In this document: positions 45,153 through 54,601 of the stretch, piece after piece | Position numbering within the stretch: the stretch's first letter is position 1 | How the letters are laid out: each line of letters opens with the position of its first letter | DNA from: Rhodospirillaceae bacterium LM-1 | GTDB taxonomy: Bacteria > Pseudomonadota > Alphaproteobacteria > Rhodospirillales > WMHbin7 | Reading direction: 5' to 3' | Length of the DNA: 64,000 bases | NCBI GenBank assembly: GCA_902725215.1 | Contig: CACUVI010000012.1 | Coordinates: 439,053 to 503,052 of the forward strand | Made by a program: the position numbers and the translations under genes | The notes under the pieces: generated by a model | The model's input: the letters and a program-made list of their open reading frames with translations, nothing else | The model's database searches: none | Told to the model about the DNA's origin: nothing

Positions 45153-45707
45153 TCAAGCCTCACGCCACTTTATCGAGCAACCCATGCTGGGAATCTGCTC
45201 AAGCGGGCCTTGCCCGCTCTCGGCAACCTGCCGCATTGCCAGGAAAAGCTCTCTTTTCGAGTCGCCCGGGGCCGGATTCTTGCCCGACGAATCGAGTCTG
45301 CCCCGGTATTGAAGCTCGAAATTCCGGTTAAAGCCGAAGAAATCCGGCGTGCAGACGGCGTTATAGGCCCTGGCCGTTTCCTGGCTTTCATCGATGACGT
45401 AGGGGAAGGAGAAGTCGTGGCTTTTGGAGAATACTTTCATGTTTTCAAAGGAGTCGTCGGGATAGCGGCGGACGTCATTGGACATGATGGCGATGCTGCC
45501 GATGCCCAGGTCAGCCAGTTCTTTGCAGTCTCTCGCCAGCCTGGGGGCGATGGCCTGGACATAGGGGCAGTGATTGCAGATGAACATCACCAGCAAACCA
45601 TTGGGACCCATGGCCCGGGCGGGGGTCCATATCTGGCCGTCGATGCCGGGCAGGCTGAAAACCGGGGTTTTCCAGCCGAAATCGCAGATGGGCGTGGAAA
45701 TAGCCAT
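45153..45707 (-). CDS. Thioredoxin-fold protein (AhpC/TSA-like)
   Basis: A 184-residue thioredoxin-like protein. The core LLVMFICNHCPYVQAIAPRL has CxxC at Cys44 and Cys47, in the CNHCPYV form that marks a family of predicted peroxiredoxin-like thiol-disulphide proteins. SIAIMSNDVRRYPDDSFENM and CTPDFFGFN are further family features. It has no signal peptide, so it should be cytoplasmic. Substrate is unknown. It lies upstream of the YfgM-like gene on the same strand. Confidence 0.87.
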   Translation of the reverse strand: MAISTPICDFGWKTPVFSLPGIDGQIWTPARAMGPNGLLVMFICNHCPYVQAIAPRLARDCKELADLGIGSIAIMSNDVRRYPDDSFENMKVFSKSHDFSFPYVIDESQETARAYNAVCTPDFFGFNRNFELQYRGRLDSSGKNPAPGDSKRELFLAMRQVAESGQGPLEQIPSMGCSIKWREA

Positions 45708-45782
45708 GGCGTCCTCTCTTTTTTAACCATTCCGTTAATGAATCGCCGTAATCTGGAATGACGTCAAGAAAACGAGTTTCTC

Positions 45783-46763
45783 ATGTTGAACGACCCACAA
45801 GCGATCATCAGCGCGGTAGCGGGAAAGCCCGTCCGAACCGACGTGGCCCACGGGCTGAAGTCGGCCAGCGAGAAGACTGGGGTCAGTTTCGAATTCCTGG
45901 TCGCCCAAGCCACGCGGGAAAGCGGGCTTAATCCCAACGCCAAGGCGCCGACCACCTCGGCCAGGGGTTTGTTTCAGTTCACCAGCCAAACTTGGCTTGA
46001 GATGTTCAAGACCAACGGCGCCAAATACGGCCAGGGCGACTTGGCCAAGAAAATCCGGCGCAACGACGATGGCGTGATGGAAGTCGGCGACGATGCGGCG
46101 CGCAAGACCATTCTGGGGATGCGCCAAGATCCCGAAATGTCGGCCCTGATGGCTGCTGAATACGCCAAGGTGAACGAAAAGCGTCTGGAAAACCGCCTGG
46201 GGCGCGAGGTCGGTCCTACGGAAGTCTACCTAGCTCACTTTTTGGGACCCAATGGCGCGGCGCGTTTCATCGGCGCTTCCGACAAGTCGCCCGGCAAGGA
46301 AGCCGCCAAGTTGATGCCTGCGGCGGCCAAGAACAATCATTCGGTTTTTTACGAGGGCAGCAGGCCGCGCACGGTGGCCGCCGTCTATGATCAGGTGCGC
46401 AAGTCCATCGACGGGACAATTGATCGCTTGAACCGCGCCAGCGCTGTGGCCGAAGCGCCAAAGCCCGAGGCCCAGCCCCCGCAGCCTGATCCGCAAAGAA
46501 TAGCCGCCGCCCAGGCCGAGGCCGAGGCGCGCCACGACATGGCCCGCCAGGCCCTGGCGTCGCAACTGACGCCCGTCTCGTCCTCTCGGGATGCCAATAT
46601 GTTCGACCCGTCGGAAAGCCAGCAGTTCGGCAACGCCACGCCAAGGGTTTCCATGCCCATGCCGCCGCCCCTGGTTCGCCAGCCCCAGCCGCAGGCCCAG
46701 GCGCCCGATGTCGGAGCGCTGGAAGTTCTGATGCGCCGCGTGCGCCTCTCTTTCCTGGGATAG
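45783..46763 (+). CDS. Lytic transglycosylase-like (SLT) protein without signal peptide
   Basis: A 326-residue protein with an N-terminal SLT-like domain: the catalytic-type Glu46 in QATRESGLNPNAKA, then SARGLFQFTSQTW and a helical part with AEYAKVNEKRLENRLGR. Such enzymes cleave peptidoglycan glycan strands. The C-terminal 110 residues are rich in Pro, Gln and Ala and look disordered. No signal peptide is seen, so export would need a dedicated route (for example flagellar or type VI) or a missed start. The ATG follows weak ribosome-site sequence. Confidence 0.75.
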   Translation: MLNDPQAIISAVAGKPVRTDVAHGLKSASEKTGVSFEFLVAQATRESGLNPNAKAPTTSARGLFQFTSQTWLEMFKTNGAKYGQGDLAKKIRRNDDGVMEVGDDAARKTILGMRQDPEMSALMAAEYAKVNEKRLENRLGREVGPTEVYLAHFLGPNGAARFIGASDKSPGKEAAKLMPAAAKNNHSVFYEGSRPRTVAAVYDQVRKSIDGTIDRLNRASAVAEAPKPEAQPPQPDPQRIAAAQAEAEARHDMARQALASQLTPVSSSRDANMFDPSESQQFGNATPRVSMPMPPPLVRQPQPQAQAPDVGALEVLMRRVRLSFLG

Positions 46764-46827
46764 CAATTTCCTCGAATTCCCGCCCGAGTCGTGCTACTAG
46801 ATTGCCTGAAGCTCTAAGGGGGTTAGG

Positions 46828-47526
46828 GTGAACAAGGACATCATCAGTAGTCTGGAAGGCATACGCCTGTTGTCGGGCTTGTCGCGCGAAGAACGCGAGG
46901 CGGCCGAACGCCAATGCTCGTGGAAGCGTTATCGGGCGGAAGAGCAGATCATCGATCGCGACAGCGACACCCGCGACGTCTTCTTCGTCGTTTCGGGCAA
47001 GGTGCGCATCGTCAACTACTCGCTGTCCGGGCGCGAGGTCACCTTGGGCGACGTGGCGGCTGGCGGTCACTTCGGCGAATTGGCGGCACTGGACGGCGAT
47101 CCTCGTTCGGCCAGCGTGATGGCGCTGGAAGATACGGTGGTGGCGGCCATGCCGCCCGATTATTTTCTGCGCCTCATCCACGCCCATCCGGAATCGACGC
47201 TGTTCATTCTGCAAAGCCTGTCTCGCATTGTGCGCCGTTCGACCGAGCGCATCATGGACCTGTCCACGCTGGGCGCCAACAACCGCGTCCATGCCGAGTT
47301 GCTGCGCTTGGCCAAAAGCGTCGCCAAGGGGGGCAATCAGGCCGTCATAACGCCCATCCCCGTGCATAGCGATATCGCCAGCCGGGTCAGCACCACGCGC
47401 GAGACGGTGGCCCGCGTGCTGAATGAATTGGCCCGCGAAGGCATCGTCAAGCGCGAGAAGGAAGCGCTGAAGGTGCTGGACATCGATGCCCTGGAAAGTC
47501 TGGTCATCGAAGTGCGCGGGGAGTAA
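46828..47526 (+). CDS. Crp/Fnr family transcriptional regulator, second copy
   Basis: A 232-residue regulator that starts with GTG after AAGGGGG. The cyclic-nucleotide fold has FGELAALDGDPRSASV, with the Glu and Arg-Ser of the phosphate-binding cassette, and the recognition helix region is SDIASRVSTTRETVARVLNEL. It has no FNR-type cysteine cluster. It resembles the regulator at 16919 in both domains but differs in sequence throughout, so this is an old paralogue. A CRP-like palindrome lies 52 bases downstream of its stop. Confidence 0.92.
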   Translation: MNKDIISSLEGIRLLSGLSREEREAAERQCSWKRYRAEEQIIDRDSDTRDVFFVVSGKVRIVNYSLSGREVTLGDVAAGGHFGELAALDGDPRSASVMALEDTVVAAMPPDYFLRLIHAHPESTLFILQSLSRIVRRSTERIMDLSTLGANNRVHAELLRLAKSVAKGGNQAVITPIPVHSDIASRVSTTRETVARVLNELAREGIVKREKEALKVLDIDALESLVIEVRGE

Positions 47527-47577
47527 TCCCCCCAATTTTAAAGCGGAAAATACGAAAATATCTTAAGTCGCCCCTCT

Positions 47578-47593
47578 TGTGACGGGCGTCACC
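47578..47593 (+). promoter_or_regulatory. CRP-like operator
   Basis: TGTGA-CGGGCG-TCACC, with a perfect 14-base palindrome GTGACG-GG-CGTCAC inside. It matches the CRP consensus half-sites TGTGA-N6-TCACA in all but the last base. It lies 79 bases before the start of a small membrane ORF and just downstream of a Crp/Fnr gene. Confidence 0.55.
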
Positions 47594-47672
47594 GCATCCT
47601 ACGTGGAAGTCTGGCACTGTTGCTTTACGGCAATCGTGCCGGAAGGTCCGCTAGGCGGCCAAGGAGGAAAAG

Positions 47673-47774
47673 ATGTCAGCAACATGGAAGGCGTTTGCGT
47701 TAGCAGTCCCCCTCTCGTTGATGATGCTTCTTTTCTCCTGGCCGCGCATGGCGGGGCTTTTCGATCCGTTCTGA
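47673..47774 (+). CDS. Small membrane protein of 33 residues
   Basis: A short frame beginning MSATWKAFALAV with a very good ribosome site (AAGGAGG, spacing about six) and one hydrophobic helix across most of its length, ending in an aromatic/proline tail. A strong terminator follows 32 bases after the stop and a CRP-like site precedes it, so the DNA is organised as a complete single-gene unit. I do not recognise the protein. Small single-helix proteins of this type often modulate membrane complexes such as oxidases or transporters, but no partner is indicated. Confidence 0.65.
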   Translation: MSATWKAFALAVPLSLMMLLFSWPRMAGLFDPF

Positions 47775-47806
47775 ACTCTTCCTCTCTTCCCCTCTCGAAA
47801 CTCAAA

Positions 47807-47835
47807 CGGGCCGGTTTATCCGGCCCGCTTTTTTT
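47807..47835 (+). terminator. Rho-independent terminator after the small membrane ORF
   Basis: CGGGCCGG pairs with CCGGCCCG across a five-base loop, followed by C and seven T. It also lies against the end of the convergent SET gene. Confidence 0.9.
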
Positions 47836-48254
47836 CAAGCAGACGAAGGGCTGCCGGGAAACCACAAGGTCATTTGATAATCGATGGTGATTTCCTCGCC
47901 TTCGGCGATGTCGCGCACGGCGAAAAGATCGAGCAGGCTTTCGTCGATCAGGCGGTCGAAGTCGGCATTGGGGTCGTTCGAATGGTTGCACAGGCTGGTA
48001 TAGCCCAGCGTGACGCCGGCGCGACCCTTGCGGCTGTACAGATCTTCTTCCGTGGTATCCTTTTCCCACATGAAGACATAGGTGAAAAGAATGCTTTCGT
48101 CGATCTTGTGGCGGTCGGTTTCTGGAATGACCAGCACCGGCGAGCGCTCGATCAATTCCCCCTTCTTGATGGGTTCCGCAGCAACGATACCCCGGCCCCT
48201 TCCTTCAAAAACGACAATCCTTACCTTCTTGCGCATATCACTTGTTGCAAGCAT
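47835..48254 (-). CDS. SET domain protein
   Basis: A 139-residue protein that is essentially one SET domain, the fold of protein lysine methyltransferases that use S-adenosylmethionine. GRGIVAAEPIKKGELIERSPV, SLCNHSNDPNADF (the pseudoknot NHS motif) and GEEITIDY are present. No pre- or post-SET cysteine clusters are seen. The ATG at 48252-48254 has AGGGGA close upstream. Target is unknown; bacterial SET proteins modify ribosomal or nucleoid proteins in some species. Confidence 0.85.
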   Translation of the reverse strand: MLATSDMRKKVRIVVFEGRGRGIVAAEPIKKGELIERSPVLVIPETDRHKIDESILFTYVFMWEKDTTEEDLYSRKGRAGVTLGYTSLCNHSNDPNADFDRLIDESLLDLFAVRDIAEGEEITIDYQMTLWFPGSPSSA

Positions 48255-48319
48255 GTAGTCCCCTGGGCTTAATCTCCTACGCTCAATAAGCTAGGGGGAA
48301 ACACCTAGTCCCGCAAGAG

Positions 48320-48592
48320 CTAAAGACTCTCGTCTTTTCTGTGTCTTAGCTTCAGAAATAGGATAATTCCCGCCAGCGCCAGGGTGACCAGATTGGCCAG
48401 AATAATAGGCCAAGCGCTCATCATCAGGCCATAGACCAGCCATAGGGCCACGCCCAGGGTGAAGGACAGGAACATGGTCAGCGAAATGTCGCGTGTCGAG
48501 CGCGTTTTCCATGTTTTGATCACTTGGGGCAGGAAGGCCAGGGTCGTCAGCGCGCCCGCCACCATGCCGACAAAATCGGGCAGGGTCATCAA
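48320..48592 (-). CDS. SemiSWEET sugar transporter
   Basis: A 90-residue protein with three membrane helices, half of a SWEET transporter, which works as a dimer to move sugars passively across the membrane. LAFLPQVIKTWKTRSTRDIS is the PQ-loop motif, and LVYGLMMSAWPIILANLVTL forms the later helices with the conserved Asn. Its start overlaps the stop of the HD-GYP gene by four bases, so the two are in one operon, with glgP upstream; sugar entry and glycogen use may be linked. Confidence 0.9.
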   Translation of the reverse strand: MMTLPDFVGMVAGALTTLAFLPQVIKTWKTRSTRDISLTMFLSFTLGVALWLVYGLMMSAWPIILANLVTLALAGIILFLKLRHRKDESL

Positions 48593-49872
48593 GCCACCTC
48601 GAAATAGGGCTGGGTCAGGATGCGCGCTGCATCCTCGACCGAGGGGTCTTCGCGCCCACCATAGTCGGTGTGCAGCTTGGGGGCCAGCTTGGCGAAGATG
48701 GTCAGCAATGAGGGATCGAAGTGGCTCCCGGCGCCTTGGCCCATGATGGCCAGCGTTTCCTCAAGCCCGAACGCTTTTTTGTAGGGGCGGGCTGAGGTTA
48801 GAGCGTCGAAGACGTCGGCAATGGCGAAAATGCGCGCCCCAAGGGGAATGTCATCGCCCTTCAGTCGGCGCGGATAGCCCGATCCGTCGAACTTCTCGTG
48901 ATGCGCTTCGACGATCTTGGCGGCTTCCGCCAGCCAACTCGACCGGCGGACGATATCGACGCCATGCGCGACATGGGTTTTCATGATGGCGAATTCGCTT
49001 TCGTCCAGGCTTGCTGGCTTCAACAGAATTGCATCCGAAATGGCGATCTTGCCAACATCATGCAGGAACGACCCTTTGATCAGTTCGCGGATTTCATTCT
49101 GCGCCATTCCGGCCATCTCGGCCAGCCTGACGGCATAGATGGTCACCCTGAAATTATGCGTATGCGTATCGCTGTCGCGCTTGGCGATCGCGCTGCCCAG
49201 CACTTCCAGCGTCTGGATGTTGGCGTGCAGAAGTTCCTGGCTAAGCGCGATCAGTCCGCGATTCTGGGTGCGGATGATCGGATACAACAGCAAAGCGGTC
49301 GCCAGAACCGACAGGATGACCATGGATAAAGTGGTCGTCAGAAGATCGGAAATTTCGGCCATGCGCCTGGGGCTGACTTCATAGACGCCTTCGAAATAGC
49401 CCAGCAATTCTCCCGCCTCACCGCGCAAGGGGGTCAGCGCCTGGATAAACAGCCTGTCGTCAATGTTGCGCTTGATGTACCAGGTCGAGTCGCCTTTCGG
49501 AAATTGGTGCTTGTTGCTTTTCAGCGATCGTTCGACCCATTCCGAGCCGGGAAGGACGGCCTCGGCCACCTTGTCGCGGTCGGTGTCGTATAATTCGGCG
49601 ACGATGAAACTTCCCTCGGAAAGGTTCCTGTGCTGGCCCAGGAAAGTCTCAAGATCTCTGGCAAGGTCCGAGGGCGACGTCATCTCTCTCAAAGGGGCGT
49701 GCCTAGCGGCTTCGGGGGCGAAGGCTCTGGCCTCGGCCGTAACGCTGTCCACAATGGCCTCGTCGATTTTCTCGAGTTCATAATAGTAGACGGCAACGCC
49801 CAACGCGCTGGCGATCAAAATGGCGCCAAGGCAAAGCCTTAGGATCAGGTTGCGGTGCAAATGGCTGGTCAT
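48589..49872 (-). CDS. Membrane HD-GYP cyclic di-GMP phosphodiesterase
   Basis: A 427-residue protein with a membrane helix near residues 10-30, a periplasmic sensor region with no family I can name (GDSTWYIKRNIDDRLFIQAL), a second helix near residues 175-200 and a cytoplasmic HD-GYP domain. The motifs LHDVGKIAISDAILLKP, HHEKFDGSGYPRRLKG and ARIFAIADVFDALTSARPY are intact. I chose the ATG at 49870-49872; 61 codons of open frame upstream run into glgP and look non-coding. It lies between glgP and the SemiSWEET gene. Confidence 0.9.
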   Translation of the reverse strand: MTSHLHRNLILRLCLGAILIASALGVAVYYYELEKIDEAIVDSVTAEARAFAPEAARHAPLREMTSPSDLARDLETFLGQHRNLSEGSFIVAELYDTDRDKVAEAVLPGSEWVERSLKSNKHQFPKGDSTWYIKRNIDDRLFIQALTPLRGEAGELLGYFEGVYEVSPRRMAEISDLLTTTLSMVILSVLATALLLYPIIRTQNRGLIALSQELLHANIQTLEVLGSAIAKRDSDTHTHNFRVTIYAVRLAEMAGMAQNEIRELIKGSFLHDVGKIAISDAILLKPASLDESEFAIMKTHVAHGVDIVRRSSWLAEAAKIVEAHHEKFDGSGYPRRLKGDDIPLGARIFAIADVFDALTSARPYKKAFGLEETLAIMGQGAGSHFDPSLLTIFAKLAPKLHTDYGGREDPSVEDAARILTQPYFEVA

Positions 49873-49945
49873 ATGGGCCTGTGAACTCCTAACAGAGCCG
49901 CATATTACAGATTTTAAATGAATGTGCGATGAATAACGGGCAAGA

Positions 49946-52426
<2,481 letters not shown>

Positions 52427-52562
52427 TGGATCGAAAACCCCATTCCCCTGGTGCGGCGTCAGTTTAGTTGGAATTTTTTGAAGAACAAGCTCAGCTAGCT
52501 ATAGGAAATTCCATTGCCTTAGGGTAAAATGCAGTCATGCAACATGATATAAGTGTGAAAAT

Positions 52563-52904
52563 ATGACCGAGCTGGCCGATTTGAAACCCCAGGAAGTTCT
52601 TGAACTGATCGAAAGCGACAATGTGTTGCTGGTCGATGTGCGCGAAATGTCTGAATATTCCGCCAAGCACATCAAGGGCAGTTTGCTGCTGCCGATGTCG
52701 GTTTTCGACCCTGAGGATTTTCCCATTCTGAAAGGGGCCAAAGTGGTGCTGATCTGCGCGCTTGGCAAGCGGTCGGTGGCGGCGGGAAAACAGCTGTTGC
52801 AGGAAGGCGTTTCTTTACCGCTTTATAATTTGCAGGGCGGCATCAAGGCCTGGGAAGAAGCAGGGCTGCCGCTTGTTCTGGCACCCGAGGATTATTCTAT
52901 TTGA
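52563..52904 (+). CDS. Rhodanese-domain protein
   Basis: A 113-residue single-domain rhodanese, a cytoplasmic sulphur carrier or sulphurtransferase. LLVDVREMSEYSAKHIKGS is the family start, and the active-site loop is ICALGKRS with Cys65 as the persulphide-forming residue. YNLQGGIKAWEEAGLPL is the family C-terminus. Substrate is unknown. It stands alone, 136 bases from glgP and about 80 bases before the receiver/PP2C gene. Confidence 0.92.
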   Translation: MTELADLKPQEVLELIESDNVLLVDVREMSEYSAKHIKGSLLLPMSVFDPEDFPILKGAKVVLICALGKRSVAAGKQLLQEGVSLPLYNLQGGIKAWEEAGLPLVLAPEDYSI

Positions 52905-52986
52905 CCAAAGGCGAAAGTCGGTCAGCATGGGGGCGCAAAGCCGGGCGGCCTTTTGCTTCGGCTAAAAATTTCACATTGCGGTCATA

Positions 52987-54120
52987 ATGCCCAAGACCCT
53001 GGTCATAGATAACGATCCCGATTTCGAAGCCTTGTGCCGCCTGCCCAGCCATGTCGGCAACGAATATGTTTTTGCCAGCAATGACGAGGCGGCGCGCCAA
53101 CATCTGATGAATGCGCAAGACCTGGATATCGCGCTGGTCAGCGTCGATTCCTCCAGCCTGGGCGGGTTGGATCTGTTCAAGCAACTGTCCGGCGTTAAGG
53201 TGCGCATTCCCCGCATCGCCTTGCTGTCGAAGCGCGATCTGGAAACGGCGCGCAAGGCGATGAATGACGGCGCCGCCGACTTCCTGGTCAAGCCGGTGAC
53301 CTTCGCCGATCTGGAAGGCACGATCGAGCGGGTTTTCAAGACCTGCGAGGAGAGAAGGACCGCTTGGCGCAACGAAGCCAAGCTGTCGGCCATTCAGCGC
53401 GAGATCAACATTGCCGAGGAAATACAGCGGCGCATCCTGCCGTCGCAATTCGATGGCGGCTTGGGCTATTCGCTGTTCGCCCGTCTGGCGTCGGCCAAAA
53501 GCATGAGCGGCGACTTCTACGACATTTTCGAGTTGCCCGAAGGAAAGCTGGGACTGGTGGTGGCCGATGTGTCGGGCAAAGGCATTCCAGCCGCCTTTTT
53601 CATGGCGGTTGCCAGAACGCTTCTCAGAGCTACTGCCATGACGGTGCATAGTCCCGCCGAGTGCATGGCCCAGGCCAATGCCGTGCTGTGCCGCCATGAC
53701 ATTCCCAACATGTTCGTTTCGGCCTTCTACGGCGTCTTCGATCCCAAGAATTGGACCCTGGTTCACGCCAGCGCCGGACATCAGCCGCCCTTGCTGATTT
53801 CAAGCAACGGAACCGTTGGCGAATTGCAAGGCGTCGATGGTTTGGTTCTGGGGGTCAGCGAGGATTTTCCCTACAGCGAGGCCGTGTTGAATCTGCAACC
53901 CGGCGACGGGTTGGTCATCTATACGGATGGGTTGAGCGAGGCCTTCGACCTCAAGCGCAACCAGTTTGGCGAGGAACGCGCGCTGGCCATTCTGGCGGGA
54001 CTTTCCGCTGGAACGGGGGCGGAGGGGATCGTGGATGCCCTGTTTGCCGCCCAGGAGGATTTCATGGCGGGCGCTGAGCGGGCCGACGACACGACCGTAT
54101 TGGCGCTTAGGCGCGAATAG
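52987..54120 (+). CDS. Response-regulator-like PP2C (SpoIIE) phosphatase with degenerate receiver
   Basis: A 377-residue protein with an N-terminal receiver-like domain (1-120), a short coiled linker, and a SpoIIE/RsbU-type PP2C domain (about 150-375: SGDFYDIFELPEGKLGLVVADVSGKGIPAAFFMA, SAGHQPPLL, GLVIYTDGLSEAFD). The receiver keeps the acidic pair (VIDNDPD) and the lysine (FLVKPV), but the usual phospho-acceptor aspartate is Ser52; Asp54 is two residues later. Such phosphatases act on anti-sigma-factor antagonists. No such partner is in the window. Confidence 0.88.
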   Translation: MPKTLVIDNDPDFEALCRLPSHVGNEYVFASNDEAARQHLMNAQDLDIALVSVDSSSLGGLDLFKQLSGVKVRIPRIALLSKRDLETARKAMNDGAADFLVKPVTFADLEGTIERVFKTCEERRTAWRNEAKLSAIQREINIAEEIQRRILPSQFDGGLGYSLFARLASAKSMSGDFYDIFELPEGKLGLVVADVSGKGIPAAFFMAVARTLLRATAMTVHSPAECMAQANAVLCRHDIPNMFVSAFYGVFDPKNWTLVHASAGHQPPLLISSNGTVGELQGVDGLVLGVSEDFPYSEAVLNLQPGDGLVIYTDGLSEAFDLKRNQFGEERALAILAGLSAGTGAEGIVDALFAAQEDFMAGAERADDTTVLALRRE

Positions 54121-54205
54121 CCAAATTAATAAGGGATATAGGGTGGCTTGAATCGCCATTTCCCCCATCCACCTCTAAGGAACACCGCATGCGGGGAGTT
54201 CCGCC

Positions 54206-54592
54206 ATGAAACATCTCATTTCAGCCTCCGCCGTTCTAAGCCTTGTTCTGCTAAGCCTGTCTCCGACGCTGGCCGCCGACGCGCCCGCCATGACCGGCGA
54301 GAGCGCCATGGGCAAGGTCATGGTCGACGCCAAGGGCATGACGCTTTATTGGTTCGACAACGACATGGGCGGAAAATCCGCCTGCAACGGCCCTTGCGCC
54401 GTCAACTGGCCGCCCCTGATGGCGCCCGCCGGGGCGGCGCCCATGGGAGATTGGTCGGTGATCATGCGCGACGATGGCGCCCCGCAATGGGCCTATAAGG
54501 GCAAGCCCCTGTACCGCTGGCTTAAAGACATGAAACCGGGCGATGCGACCGGCGACGGCTTTAACGGCAAGTGGCACGTCGCCAAGCCGTAG
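54206..54592 (+). CDS. Secreted repeat protein (COG4315 type)
   Basis: A 128-residue exported protein. A signal peptide of about 23 residues (HLISASAVLSLVLLSLSPTLA) is followed by two copies of the secreted-repeat motif: GKVMVDAKGMTLYWFDND and QWAYKGKPLYRWLKD, with CNGPCAVNWPPL in the first. Function is unknown; members of this family are small periplasmic or surface proteins often found beside redox genes. The gene is convergent with the SBP2-GGDEF gene, with ten bases between. Confidence 0.9.
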   Translation: MKHLISASAVLSLVLLSLSPTLAADAPAMTGESAMGKVMVDAKGMTLYWFDNDMGGKSACNGPCAVNWPPLMAPAGAAPMGDWSVIMRDDGAPQWAYKGKPLYRWLKDMKPGDATGDGFNGKWHVAKP

Positions 54593-54601
54593 CTGTAGTA
54601 G

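Noticed and set aside
47605..47640. Sigma-54 promoter (TGGCAC...TTGC) before the small membrane ORF
   Set aside because: The two elements are only two bases apart instead of the five needed between TGGCAC and TTGC.
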